In this document: piece after piece, positions 1 through 13,900 of the stretch
Position numbering within the stretch: the first letter of the stretch is position 1
How the letters are laid out: every line of letters begins with the position of its first letter
DNA from: Numida meleagris
Taxonomy: Eukaryota > Chordata > Aves > Galliformes > Numididae
DNA: 64,000 nucleotides
Assembly: GCF_002078875.1 (NCBI RefSeq)
Contig: NC_034409.1
Coordinates: 11,069,399 to 11,133,398 of the forward strand
Reading direction: 5' to 3'
Program-made: the position numbers and the translations under genes
The notes under the pieces: generated by a model
What the model saw: the letters and a program-made list of their open reading frames with translations, nothing else
What the model was told of the DNA's origin: nothing
Databases searched by the model: none

Positions 1-534
1 AGGGACATGAAATCATTATTTTGAAAAAAAAATGGAGCCTATTTCTATTGCAGTCAACATGGAAAAATATCCACCTTGTATTACTGTGGTGAGAACAGTG
101 AAGCTGTTCAGTAGGTGTTTAGATAGACATGAGGTTCACATATAAGAAAGTACAGGTAGAAATGTGAGACGAAGTGTAATTTCTCCATTTCCTATCATTG
201 CAGTTCCTCTGCTGTGGGTAATCAGATAGCTATCATTTTTGTGCAGGCTGATGTTTGGGAAGGGGGGTTGTGCTCATACAAATGTGAATAATCACATTTT
301 AAAAATCTGTTCGTTCTGAGAGCATATGCTGTCCAAATACCTTACATATGAGTCATGAGGATTACTAAGGACACAACTCAGGATGCCAAGTTAAATACAG
401 AAAAGTTAGGAAGTGATAGAAAAGAGGTAAAAAACCCTAGGGTTTTTTTTTGTTTGGTTTGGTTTTTATGTTTATGCAATATAAATAATCTTAATGATAA
501 AGTTCTATGCTATTTTTTCCACAAATATTCATAT
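1..534. other. Intergenic AT-rich DNA
   Basis: No gene recognised. The 20-bp palindrome at 429-448 and adjoining GTTTG repeats are the only structure seen. Confidence 0.7.
429..448. repeat. 20-bp perfect palindrome
   Basis: AAAAAACCCTAGGGTTTTTT, a head-to-head CCCTA/TAGGG arrangement inside AT-rich DNA. Confidence 0.95.
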
Positions 535-790
535 AATCATGGAGTCACAGAATAGTTTGGGTTGGAAGGGACCTTAAAAATCACCCAGTTCCAACTCCTC
601 TGCCAGGGGCAGGGACAGCTCCCACTGGACCAGGTTATCAAATGCCCACGCAGCCTGACGCTGAACACCTCCATGGATGTGGCATTCACATCTTCTCTGG
701 GCAACCTGTCTCAGTGCATCATCACCCTCATAGGGAAGAATTTCTTCTTATCTAAATTTCCTCCAAATTCCAAGATATTCGTGCCACAAG
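535..790 (-). mobile_element. CR1 3' end fragment
   Basis: Minus-orientation CR1 with its 3' end at the left: AATCATGGAGTCACAGAATA, GGTTGGAAGGGACC, then GGGCAACCTGTCTCAGTGCA and the TCTTCTTATCTAAATTTCC block. The right limit is uncertain because similarity fades after about 790. Confidence 0.85.
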
Positions 791-3700
791 AGATCAAAAT
801 GCCCTTGTTATCTTTTATCATATCTCCATTTCTGCTCAGAGACGTGTTTCTCTTTTGCAGGTCAGTTTCTCAGCATTTCTGAGCTACATCTGCAGGAAGG
901 AGGTTATAATTCTCACCATATGGAGTGATCCAGAATGGTCTACTGGAGAATCTGTGGCCTTGTTTTATAAACAATGAATCCACCTTTTCATGACAGTGGA
1001 ACAGGTTTCCCATTCGCCTCTGCAACCCATGCATTTGCAGGGGCAGGATCCCAACACCTGCACAGTGTTATAGTACAAACGCAAAACCCTTCTACCCAAG
1101 GGTGGTGGGTTGCAGGCACAACTGGAGCACTCAAGAGCCACCACGAAGAGATCTAGCCTGCTTTCTGTAAAAGTGGCCGAGCCTTTCATTTTGAGCTTTA
1201 TTCCCAGGAAAGATTGTTTTAAACATTTATTCACGGTATGTAAACAGTTGAACAGAAGCAGTTCTTCACGGCAGAACATGTGATTTCAGTTCAGCATAAA
1301 CCTAAATAGCTGATTCCCAAAATAAGACATCCGCTAAGGCTTTTTGATACCAACTAGGGTATTTTTTTGCTTGCATGCTGTTACCATATAAATCCTAGGC
1401 CATATAAATGTTTAAAAGTGCTGTCTGCCAAAGGGAGGGCTTGCAAAAGTCTGCTGGCTGACAAGAGATATACCTAAATCTTCTCAATTTGTTTTATAGC
1501 TACTGTTAAAATGTGTAAGACTTTGTTCCGATGCAGTACATGGAAAACTACAATGCAGGCTTCTGACATAGCTTCTGAAGATTTACAACAAACAAATGTT
1601 TTGCCAAAGGTAATTCTTTTAGGAAAAGCTTTTGCAGGGAAAAAAAAGAAAAAAAGTAGACTTCTTATTTTCTGTGCTTCAAGAGGTCAAATATTTTTTT
1701 TCAAGGGGGAAGGTGCAAGCAGATAGTTTTAAATGCATCCTGTTTTACTGAAGTATGAGATATAAAACAAAAACAAGTACGTTAAGCACTGTGTATTTTA
1801 TGGCTAGTTCAGAAGGAAAATATTATAAACTATGTATATTCCTTAAAAATATCATTCGTATTCCCGTTATCCACATGGGATGGCCTCTGTGTTGAAATAA
1901 GGCCGAAAACTGATCTGCCCTTTTCCCCCTACTTCTCAGCAAAGTGTGGTGTCAGTATTGCAAAAGAGAAAATGGTAAGAGAAAAGTTAAACGGTTCTCC
2001 CAACGTCACATTAAAAACGTGGTAGTGGAGTCAGAAACCGAATGAGCATTATCTGATTTCCTGAGCGCTTCAGGTACAAATGTATCCACTTTGCCCATAT
2101 TTTGCTTTTTCTCCTCTTTTATGTTTGACACCTCAGGCAGCACATTTCCACAGCCTTTCTTTCTTAATCCTCAGGAGCTTTACAGAGTCACAATAACAGG
2201 ACACACACTGTATCAAATATAAGTCCTGTACAAAATAACAATAGCTGTGCTCATGCAGAGCCCAGAGTTAGGTCAGAATAAATGAGCACCATGTCCAAGG
2301 CTCAGCTATCTTCTTCTATTTGATGTGAAATGTTCAGCTCTATGCTAATGGCTAATCAAATCTCAAAATTTGGAATACAAAGAATGAGAACACAATTAAA
2401 AAAAAAAAGACTTTGGTGTTTATTAGGGTTTTTTCTCCTCTTGTGGCTTTTCAGCAGACAGTCAGCTAACTGGATTTGTTAAAAGCAACAGTTCTCAAAT
2501 AGCTCACAAGCTGCTAAGTATAAAGGAACTGGAAAGCTACTAGCCACATGAGACAAGTTGAAAGGGTGTCATTTTGAATCTTCTCTTTCTAACATAATGT
2601 GACAGAGAGCATGACAATCTCATTGACCTAGGTGTACAAGTGAAAGGAACAGAAGAACTGGCTTGTAATTCAACATGGCAATTAAGGATGTACTTAGCAT
2701 CACTGCAGAATTGGGAATGCTTAGTTCAGGTACTTGAAGTCCTTTACAGCTGGGCTGCCCAAACTGTTCCTCTGGTTGTCAGTGAATACAACGAAGTGGA
2801 AAGGATAAAGTGCACTGCACACTCAAGTAGGTGAATTCCCCACATTGCCCAGTCCAGCATGGGGCATTCTCCAGTGTGAGACTCCAGGTGGAGCTTTGCC
2901 ACACCAAGCAGAGAGCATTTGGCCTCTCGAACTTGGTAACACATTATGAGGTTGAGGGCCTGATCCAAGGGGACTCCTTGGAGTCCTTAACCAGCTCTCA
3001 TATGATTCATAAACTTTGTGTGTTTCCTCAGCCAAAGGCAATCTGGGCACTGTAGGTTTAGTAGGTCTAGTCAAGAAATAGACAAAAGTCTCAGAAATGT
3101 CAGTGAAAAGTCATGTTTTATAGGACTGATCCTAGAGTTATCTTCCATGGTCTTGATTTGCTCCTTGAAATGAAAAATCCATAGTGCCAACTAACAGAAT
3201 CATTATGTCAGACATTTGTAGGCTTATCACTTTCAAAGTGCTTCTTCATAAAACAAAGCTGCTCAGACAAAACCGTTTTGACCACTATTTCATCTTATGG
3301 TCTTCCACTTTGGCAGAGGAGATTTCTGTTAGGGTAGAGATGAGTGCCAGTCCTTCAGCTCCATGGGGCATTGCTACTTCAACTTATTATTTATGTATAA
3401 TCACAGTTTCCCTGCATTAGCCTGTAATTGCAGCATAGAACATAAGACTGCATCCATTTCAACTTCCTATTTGTTTATTGTTAAGTTTTTGTTTCTAATT
3501 TTTCAGGTTCATTTGCTCTGAATAGAAAAGTAGCTGAAGTTTTCTGAAGTTCTGTGTGCATTTTAGGTTGAAATGGAAAAAAAGTGACTGATTTATCAAA
3601 AGATTTTTTCAGATCTCTAAGCAACACATGGCACATGGCTTCTTTGCTGCATACTTTTCCTCTCTTTTTAAAAAAAAATTGTCTGGGCTCATTTTAATAG

Positions 3701-6145
3701 AGGCAGACAAAGACCTTGTACTTTATATAGGGTGTTTCATCCTTGCAGTCTCAGAGCACTTTATAAATAGATAGACGACATCAAAGAAGGAAAAGAGTGC
3801 TCAAGGGCAGAAGCATCACACCATGACTCTTATTAAGATAGTAAACCATCCTTTGCTTAAAGGGACTATCCCTATATCTTTGTTTGTTAACGGAGTTATT
3901 GTCTCCTCCAGTTTAATTCATATGTCATGGGAATAAGAGAAGAGCTGAAGCAATCAATAAATCCTTTACACAGTAGAAGTAAATGATTTGACTTGATTAA
4001 TCTGGTTTTCACTGTAGAATTCCATGTTGAGAGTCACTGAACAACAACAACAGCAAAAATAGCCAGAAATTTCTCAACTGAAAAAAAACCCAGTCTCTCA
4101 TCCAAAGTCTACTCTGAAGTATAAATTATAAATGTGGCTTCATCACTGAGGCTTTGCAAACTATATGTCCAAACAGGATATCCTACCTGATATTCTCTCT
4201 CTGTTTAGCTATGCTGTTATGTAAAATTCATACCTCTAGATTTGATAACATTATCCCAGTTCAAGCAAAATTTAGTATTCCTCAGTAGTAAATTTATCAC
4301 GTAATTTCTTTAACATTCAAAACATGCTTTTCTGAATAACTCTTCTGTCAAAAACCAAATTCCTTCCCCTAAGTGACAGGGTACTGTAGGTCACCGGCAC
4401 ATACACCCATTTAAAAAGTTGCAAATAAATCCTCAGAGATAAGATAGCAGAGGAGTGTTGATATGCACTTTGTAATTACTCTCATTGGAACGTGGTCTCA
4501 ATCACAGCTTCACCATCTGCACTCCCATAGACATGTATTGTTTGGTTGGTATCCACAGGTAACTGTGACTGTGGTCCAACAAAAATGAACCTATCAAAAT
4601 CAGTATAAAATCTGCTCAAGAAATAAACAAGGATCTTTCCATTTAAAAAGGGATTGTTAAAACTTAAAATAAAATAATAGGCTGTTATTGCTTAAAATTC
4701 AGCAATTCTGGTGTAGTGGGAATGGCAGCGTGAAGCGCTTGTTCTTCTCACGCAGTGGGAGGGTGCAGCCCTGGCCCTCTCACCAGGCAGGAGAGCATCC
4801 TGACCAGGAGCTGCAAGTGTGCGCAGCGCGAGGTGTGCAAGGTGGGAGGGGGCAGTTTCATCCATTGGACAAAACATGGTTATGAGCTCCTTTAGCTTTC
4901 AGAGCACTGTGTGGCATGGGCTAATGAAAATATTCCACTTTTTTGATCAAAATGGTGCTGTATTTTTGTGGCTGCCAGCTCAGTATTCTGTGGAGTTTCA
5001 TTTACATTCACATTTTTTACAGCCGAAAAGGAAATGCCAGCTAGAACTAACCCGAAATTTGTCATTGTTTAATTTCAGTGCAGAACAATTTGATTAGAAT
5101 CATCAAATTTCCCCCAAACCTGTGTTATGTTTGCTGTGCTGATGTTAAGAAAACACTGTGTAGAGACAGGACATGTGGGTAGAGAGAAGAGATTTCTGAC
5201 TTGTACGCTTAGATCAAAGTCCTTATCAAGGGCTGACCTCAACATCTGCCAGACGTGCCATGTAAGAGGTCTCTCACAGCCTCCTCTGATGTACTGTGGA
5301 GAATGGATGCTCCTGCAGAGGGGAGATTTCCACCTCCATCTCAGGAGCTTAACACTCAGCAGCTCCTTCCCACAGCACGGGTTGCCTGTCCGGGGCTGTA
5401 CAATCTTACTTTATTTTTTTTTAATTTCCTTCCTTGAAAATCATCTGACCGCAAACATTACATAAGGAGGTTTGTAAGAAGTCTGAGTAAATTTACCCTC
5501 AAGCCATTGCTTTAGCAAGAAAACAAATATTTGTGGCCACATCTGAAAAATGCATGACAGTCCTATAATCTTTTAGAAAGCCCAAATGGCACTCTGCTGA
5601 GCTTGGCCTCTTTGCTGCCTTTGCTAGCAGCTGACTGGGGCTGTCTCAGAGCAAATATTTGAGGCTTGGGAAGAACCCGTCGCTCTCCTCTGGCTTCCCG
5701 GCTGGCATGTTTGCTCTGAGGGAGTTTGCTGAGTGTAAGGGCAGCACACAAATGTCTCAGGATACGATCTCACTTGGGCTCTATGCAGGATCCAGCTACT
5801 GCTTCCCCAGATGGTTAAGAAAATGCATGTTTTTTCTTCTGCTGGATTTATCTAGCTGATATCTGGTTGCTAATTCTATTACAAAGATAAACAGAAATGT
5901 TCACGTCAAGGTGTTTGCTTAACTGTGAGACATGAGGAGCTCAAATACACAAGAGAAGAGAACAAAATGAAAGAAGGACAAGGTAAAAGTTATAGCAAAG
6001 CCACGACACTGGGTTTTATTAGCAACAATCTCAACTGAAAACAAGGAAACAAACAAACGTTGCATGATCCTGAACTCTAAACAGTGGCACCTATCAAAGG
6101 CTATGCAAGAAATACCAACTTCACATTGAGGTGCTCCAGTAAAAA
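791..6145. other. Intergenic DNA without recognised genes
   Basis: Short open frames here (up to 112 codons) look like chance frames with no domain or splice-site support. A GC- and CpG-richer patch lies at about 4720-4860. No repeat family was recognised. Confidence 0.65.
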
Positions 6146-6418
6146 TTGGTGAAATCTAACCAATCACACAGTAGGACAAGAATTAATGGCCTGAAGTTGC
6201 ACCAGGGGAGGTTCAGGTTGGATATTAGGAAAAATTCCTTCTCAAAGAGAGTGGTGAGGTATTGGAACTGGCTGCCCAGTGGTGGAGTCACTGTCCCTGG
6301 AGGTGTTCAAGAAAAGGGTAGCTGTGGTACTGAGGAATGTGGAGTAGAGCAGTCACAGGTACAGGCTGATGGTCAGACCAGATTATCTTATTGGTCTTTC
6401 CAACCTTAATGATACTAT
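6146..6418 (+). mobile_element. CR1 3' end fragment
   Basis: Plus-orientation CR1: GTTCAGGTTGGATATTAGGA, GTGAGGTATTGGAACTGGCT, CCCTGGAGGTGTTCAAG, then TTTCCAACCTTAATGATACT. A short open frame across it is a remnant of CR1 ORF2 ([17 protein letters not shown]), not a host gene. Confidence 0.9.
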
Positions 6419-7516
6419 CACTGCCTGCTTAGTACTGCAGATTAATGACCTGGTCCATAAACCATGCAGGGTCTCATGTGGCACTGTGTGGATTAGCAAG
6501 GGTTCTTGGGTTTTTGTTTGTTTTTGATTTTAATAACCTCTATAGCATGTATTATGAGTATAATCATCTACTCCACCGCATCAAAAATTGTCTTGATTTA
6601 CACTGACAAATTAAGTGTAAAGAGATTTTCCAATGGAAATACCAAATCATCTTTTTAATACAGAATGTATAACTATAGTTCAAATATAAAACTTGGTACA
6701 GCTCACTTCAGGACAGTTTACCAGTACACACTTAGCAGTATTAGTGTTAAAAATCAACAGGAAAAATGGGGAAATTTGTAACTGTAACTTGAAAGTACTC
6801 CCAAACCCTGATGGAGGCAGTCTTTCAAACATGGCATTATGCTCTAGGCCCATTTACAGACCTAACCTCTGGTGGTTCGGAGGGACTTAGGCCCACTAAC
6901 AGGCACCAAGCTGCACAAATGGATTTAGAGAACAAAGGAGAGAGACTGTGCCTTTACTAATAAGAAAAAGTGCTGACTAAACCCACTAACTCAAGTCTTA
7001 GAATTCCACAAGCCTTTTGAACAAAGGTCTGTTTGTCTTCTTAGGGAGCAAATGGCAGAGGTTTCCAGACAGGTCTCAGCAGGATGCTGGGTCCATGCAG
7101 GTCAGTTGCATTAACAGTGAGTTGCACTGGAGCTATTCAGTGCACTCTTTCATGGGAATGTTTTCAGAAATCACTGTGATACAGACAGACCCTGAGTGCT
7201 AAAATCGCTGCTATTTTCAGTTGTCTTGGCTAACCTGTCCTTACAAGCTTATTGCATGTGCTGATAACTTTAGTAAACATTACTCAAACCAACAACAATA
7301 TCATGGGGACTTACCATAACAGTGGCCCATTTTCTCATCTCATGATATAATTACATTTAGCACATGGGACTTAATCACCACAACTCAGCATCTTTTATCT
7401 ATATGAGGGAAAGCACTTGTGTGTATAACCTCAGTCAGGTGAAGTAAGTCAAGGCTGAAAGCATCTCTCAGCTCCATTCTGCTCACCTGATCCAAACTGC
7501 AGTTCCACTAAATGAG
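6419..7516. other. Intergenic DNA between two CR1 copies
   Basis: Nothing recognised. Confidence 0.65.
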
Positions 7517-7695
7517 TGGTAAGGCAATGATCAGGCTGCCCAGAGAGGTGGTATATGCCCCATCCCTGATATTCATGCTCAGGCTGGACGGGTCTCTGAG
7601 CACCCTGACCTAACTGTAGGTGACCCTGTTCACTGCAGGGAGTTGGACAAGATGGCATTTTAAGGTCTCTTAAAACTTCAATGATTCTATGATTC
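7517..7695 (+). mobile_element. CR1 3' end fragment
   Basis: Plus-orientation CR1: CAGGCTGCCCAGAGAGGTGG, GGCTGGACGGGTCTCTGAGC and the terminal ATGATTCTATGATTC. More diverged in the middle than the copy at 16400. Confidence 0.85.
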
Positions 7696-8074
7696 AAATC
7701 TATTCAGGAGAAGGAGAAAAAAAGAGCTGTGTCATGAAATCCTAGAGGGCTTGAGGAGTGTGAGGCTGTGAGCATGGGGATTTTGCTTCTAGGGACTCAC
7801 TGGAGTAATTGCATCATTTTTCAATTCTGTACTTCATCACCAGATTCACTTGAGATTTGAAGTCTGGCCATCACTCAGCTCTTCTATTTTGCTCATCTCT
7901 CCTCATTCTGCAATGCTGGTTGCAGACTTACACTTAACAAGGGGAATTCTAAAGAGCCCATTAAAAATAGAGGGAAAAAAAGCAGAACTTGAAGTCTCAT
8001 GACCTTAAACCAAATAATCTTGTGACAGTCAATGCGCCTAGAAAGAATAGTTTGTGGAAACATGTGATTAGGAG

Positions 8075-8140
8075 CAGAAAAAAATGAGGAAGAGCGGAAA
8101 AGAAGAAGAAAGAGAGAGAGGAGAACAGAGAGGCAGAAAC
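8075..8140 (+). repeat. Polypurine tract
   Basis: About 65 bases almost entirely A and G with GAGAGAGAG inside. It could form triplex DNA; no gene adjoins it. Confidence 0.8.
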
Positions 8141-10964
8141 CCATTAAGGCACAGGGGTAACCCGGCTGTCAGGACACCTGGGCTGGGATGTGAAGTCTGT
8201 GTTGTCTGCCTCATTCAGAAGGAAAAAAATAAAACAAATAAAACATCTCCCCACCAAGCACTAAGTAGAAGACATCCTCAGACTCCATTTAAGTTTAGTC
8301 TTTATATTCAACGAATTGAGCTCAGTGTCAGTACACTTAAAATGGGATGGAGTGGGAAGAGCAACTCTTTGCATGTAACAGTCATATAATTTTAATCCAG
8401 GTAATTCTGTTTTTTCAGTATTTGTGCTGACTATAATAAGATGGAGAGATGTGAGGGCAATGCTTTCGCCAAACCATCACAGTCTGTACCGTACACAGAA
8501 CAGCAGATTTTGCATTTTCTCAGTGGAACAACTTCCATGAAATTAGCCCTGCTAATTGCAAGGATTCACCTTATCAGAGGAACATAGCTCGGAACGATGC
8601 CCAGCTTTCAGGCTGTAATCAAAGCAGGAGCAGCAGGTCTGTGATTTCTAGTTTCACTATAAACACTTTCAGTAATTCCATATTGAAACAGAAGACAAGG
8701 GTAGCAAATGTCCTTAATGTTTCATTGCTGGTTTTCTTCCTTAATTTTCAATTTCTGTCATTCACTGGGGTCCGTGCAGAAAGTAATCAAAATTTTGTGT
8801 GTTAGTATCCAGGGAAAATGCATTTCTTTATGAGGGCAAAAATCATTTAACGTCAAACTGTCTAATTTTATATTTACTACCTTGTGTTTACTGTAAGTTG
8901 TGAAGACCCCTTTCACAACTGAAATCATGTTTTTCACACATAGATCGCTAAGTTTGATACTGATATTGCTTCTTACCCATCTAATGTCTTCCAGAATTTA
9001 TAACCTTTTTTTATCTTGCTGCAAGATTTTCTGTTTGTAATTTCAACGAGGCAAAAGATCTTTCATGCAGGGATTTCCTGCTTACTGATGTAGCTTCTGC
9101 AAGGGATTGCTTAATGGAAATGAATCTGAAAGTCTCAGTGCTGACCTTCGTTTGGGCTTGCTGGTCGGGCAGATGTGGGGCCTTGAATTCTAATGGATTA
9201 GGATAGCAAAGAGTTTGAAAGGAAAGCTTTTATTTTTGTGAAGAGATTCTCACAAACAGTTGAAATCCTAAAGCTGTTCCTCGTCAACTGGTGGAGCCTT
9301 ACCTGCAAAGAGCGTGATTTGAGCTCAACTTCCCCTAAAATAGATCTGGCATTATCACTGCTATTTTTAATATTCCGCTAAGCTGCCAATAAGCAAAGTG
9401 GATCAACCCAATCATACTGAGCTATCTAACTAATAAAATAATTTAAAGTAGATTCTGGAGGTAGATAGAGAAAATACAGCATTTTTTTCCCTGGGGTGTG
9501 AATGAGAATGGCTGTAAGCTCCAGCACCAGGCAGCTGGCCGCTGAGGGCAGCTGGGAGCAGTGAGCCTGCAATGCTCCAGGAACGCCACCTCACTTAAAG
9601 CTTGAAGTGCTAGCCAAAAAGTCTCCAGGATTTGATGCACAAAGTGGCTGTACGTGTAATTGCTTGAAGGATATATTCAGTTTCTAAGAATGCATAACGT
9701 GATTTCCTTGAAGCACCTATTATTGCTTTTCATTGCCACACAAATCAAGTGAAAAATGGGGCCTCTGTTTCCAGTAATACCCATTTAATCATGCATACTT
9801 TTACAGTTTGTCCCATTACCCAGCTTTTATTCTTTACCTGCATACACAGTGCTATCAATTTATTTCCTAAAAGACCTTTTCTAAAAATGGAGTTGGAAGG
9901 TTTTGCAGTCTGTCAGCCCATGATTTTGCTTGTGTTTAAAATCTGACAGCTGTCTTTGCTCTCTTCACTATTATTTATCTTAACTTTTGAGCAGCCTGAC
10001 AAGTACTGATGGCATACCTAGTTTAAAAATCTAAATTTTCATCTCTTTGCTGTTCTACCTTTTTGAATTTCTAGAAATTGTCATTCAAAGTCCTTATAAA
10101 CATAATTCATCTATCTGAAATTATTTTAGCCTAGTGGTTTTTAAAAAAAATCTATCAAGAAATTAACTCTATGTAATGAACAAAGGATATATCCAAATTC
10201 TATTCAAATGGTGCAAGGCACTATCAAAGCAAATTGTCAGTAAGACTTGTGACTTAAGTCCCAAGCTTTGTAGACTCTCCACCAGTTCAGTCCATGAAAA
10301 CTCAACTATACACACTGAAGCAATTTCAGACGTGGCAGTGGAAAATGTGGCCCATTATTTTAGGATATGTAAGTAAAATGAAAGACTACAGATCCTTTTA
10401 TTTTCTTGTGCTTATATTGCCTCACTCTCTGACCATCCGTGTTGCAAAACATTGGTTGAAGGACAACAGGTAACAAGGCAGCAGAAGTATTACAGTGAAA
10501 GCAGAAAACAGTGGGAGATGGTTCATACAGAGGACTGTAATCAAATGTTGCGGTGCATTTCTCAGTCATGAGCTCATAGCAATGACCTTTTTCCTGACAG
10601 AGCAGAGTAAAGGTTAAGCATCAGCCATGCCGCAGCCGGCATGGGCTTTCAGTGCAAGGCAGTTGCTAAGCTCCCCACAACAGGCATCCCAGCGTACGAG
10701 CTCAGAAAGCAACGTGAATCATCCTGGAGTAATGATAGATGAAGAGACATAAGGAAGAAAACAAACAGTCAGAGCTCGGCAAGGCACTCTTATACTTGGG
10801 AAAGAAAAGAATCCACCCTCAGGTCTCTAAAAATAGCCACAGAAAAGTACTGCTTCAGATATAAACACTTTGCTTCCTAAAGCCTGCGCAAGAGGATGCA
10901 AGATGTCAAAAAGCACTCCAACTGTGAGAAGACAGAAATGTTTGACTTCATATATGATGAATCT

Positions 10965-10986
10965 CATAGCTACATTTGTAGCTATG
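10965..10986. repeat. Perfect hairpin, 10-bp arms and 2-base loop
   Basis: CATAGCTACA, two T, then TGTAGCTATG. A third partial copy (CATAGCTAT) follows at about 10994. Confidence 0.95.
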
Positions 10987-13900
10987 AAATGTTCATAGCT
11001 ATTACAAACTTATATCCAGGGCAGCTGGATGGCATCATTTACAATCCAGCTGAACAGAGGCTGATAAAATCTCTCTTTTCATAATGCCTTTTATGCTGAA
11101 GCCCAGCCTGTGGCTTAAGCTAAATCTGCTGTGAAGTTTTTGTAGGTTTTTTTTTTTTTCTGATAATACAAACTCGTTTGTAAGAGAGCTTGCTGATCAA
11201 GAAAACAATAAGCAGTTATCTCCCAGCAAGGGCTCAATCAGCTCAGAAAATCACAGCTGGCTTAAAAGGAGGGACATATAAGCAGGAGGTAAAGTTCAGT
11301 GCAGCAAAGCATATGAAGAGGTGAAGGGAACAGGATGAAACATCACAGGTGAATGTGTGGTACAAGGAGCCAGGGTTTGTTTTGCTAATCATAGCTAAAG
11401 CAGGACACCCTGAATACACCAGCTTAGTGCTGCTGCTGGGTTGCACATTTTTTGTATGTCGTACAATTCACTCCCTAGAAACAAAGAAATTCAGGACAAT
11501 CAAATGTCAAGGGGGCATTGGGATTAATGGATCTGGCCAGGTTTCTGCAGAGTAATTGAGAAATATTTTTCCCCAGCTCTCAGCTGGGTTTTCACACTGA
11601 GTGGGAGCTTTTGGAAGCTGTGGAAGTCTTACAGGAGAGCTGAGAAAAGCAATATCCTATAGCAGAAAGGAAGAAGGCTTCACAAGTTTTGCAGCCCTCC
11701 TCTCCAGAGACAGCCTTTTAAGATCCAACAAAGGACAGAGATGGCTGAAAGAGTTTTAAAAAGTAATTTAAAGTAATATCATTAAAAATACATCTTTTGA
11801 AACCAGTGTCCAAAATCTGATGTGGATATTTTGCTGATAAGATATTCTTAATTGAAACAAAGCATCTGAGACAAGAATTTTTTTGGTACTTGAATATATT
11901 TCCTATTTTTTCTCCCATGGAAAAAGAATAATGAAGTCCCATAAACCTGTCAAAAATGTACTTTGTGAGAATCTCATCAGCAAAGGATTAGAGAAGAAAA
12001 GTGAAAAACAATCAGATAGAAGATATCAGGCTTACAGCGTAGAGGATCTAGTGCTCCTATTAAATAACGTCAGTACTCTTCTCAAGTACTGCCATCCATG
12101 GAAGAGGAATGATTATTTTCTCAGTTAAATATGGAATTATAATGAGCATTTTACAGATTAAGGAGGAAGGATCAGAATAAAATCCAGAGCTTAGATGTTA
12201 GACATGAATTTTTAGGGCTGTCCAAGAGCAGGAGTGACATTCAGCAATGTTCTCTGGGGATATAGACCTCAGAGAAAACAAATAAACACGTTGAAATGAG
12301 TTTGAAGGATGCTAGTGCCAAAACTGTTTGTTTGTTTGTGTCCCAAAGTCAGAGGATTTCTTGTAATAGTTCCTGCAGGTGGTGTGTAGATCCTGAAGGC
12401 ATGAGAAAGGGCAAAATTGCTATGGCTCTAAATATAAACAACATATGCAGACTCAACCTTTCTGCTCACTAGGAATATCACAGAAATGTCCACAGTTTCT
12501 AAAACTATCTATATTCTTTGGGTCCATTCCCTCAAATTTAGCGCTGCTTTTACAGTCTTATTTAGGTGAAAATGCTAACCAAATTACTCACAATACCTGT
12601 GATTGTATAAAAGAAGGGCTGTTCTTAATCATAACTCTGTGCCACTGGTGAGGCATTAAGAATAGAAAGGAATTTCATTTCTATTCACTGCATCTAAGAA
12701 AGCTTGGAATGATTGCACCCATATATCCTCAGCAAAAGGCAGGCATCTACCCAATCTTTTTTAAAGGTTTTCTCTTCAGTGAAGGTTTCTAATAACCAAA
12801 TGACAGTGGGAAACAAATTGTGCACAGTATTTCTTTGTATTTATAGAAAGCATTCCTTAGTGCCAACTTACATAAAACTATACATGTTAATCAAATACTA
12901 AAGACAGTGCTTTTCAAGCTAGAGTCTCTCTATCTCTACAAAAAAATATAAGTATTTGAAAAAACAACTCAGGACAGCAAGAGTATGCACGCTGATAAAG
13001 TTTATTATATTGCAAATATCTAGCAAGTCTGTATTTCCAGTGGGATACAGGAACTTGAAAAGGCAGAAAAAATACAGTGGTAGGAAATAAAGATTAAAGG
13101 AGTGCAGTTCTGAGACAAATTTGGCCCTTAGGTTGTATTCTTAACATCCTTGAGGATTAATACAGTTACAGAAGCAGTGGTATCTATCTTATCAACCTAA
13201 GGAGATATTTTAGTTCCATCCAAAATTTGACCCTGCTTTTCTATGCTCACCTTAGCATAGCCCACTGGCAATGCACCTTCAACAGGGAATACACGGTCAT
13301 CTGGAAATAAGGAATCTGGGGTCATTTCAGCCATTCACCACCTTCACATAGCCACCCTTCTATTTTCTCCATAGTACACTTGGAAAGCCACCAATTATTA
13401 ATTAGGATGGGAGCATTTTACAGCATTGTAAAATGGCTACAGAAAGATCAGAGCGAAAGACAACCAGATTTTTAGTGATGATAACTGATTACAAGAGGTT
13501 CTACAAGGAAAGCTGAGAATTACTGGCTGACTGATTTGGCTTGATGACTGCAGTATGTAGTCCTTAGAAGTCCAGCCACCTCATTACACAGGGATAACTA
13601 TGTCCTTATTTGTACATATTTTGATGTAAAATTTACAGCGTAATTTGGCATCAAGACAGTAATTTGTCATTACAAGTTCAAAAAACTTCTCTCCAGTCAG
13701 TAGGAGCTTCATATTAATCATCAATTTGCCAGTGAGATACAAATGAAACAAAATACATGGCATCATTAAAAAAGTAAAAATCTCAGTGAATGGTGGAATT
13801 AATGTCGCTTAATTTCCTGCGTTGCTGTGCCTCCTGGTTGACCAGGTCAGGCAACAGATAAAACAATATAAACTTGAAAATACTTGGATTCTGATATTAT

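Noticed and set aside
562..882. 106-codon plus-strand open frame
   Set aside because: It is the antisense of a CR1 fragment.
6146..6409. 87-codon plus-strand open frame
   Set aside because: It lies in a CR1 3' end and reads as CR1 ORF2 remnant.
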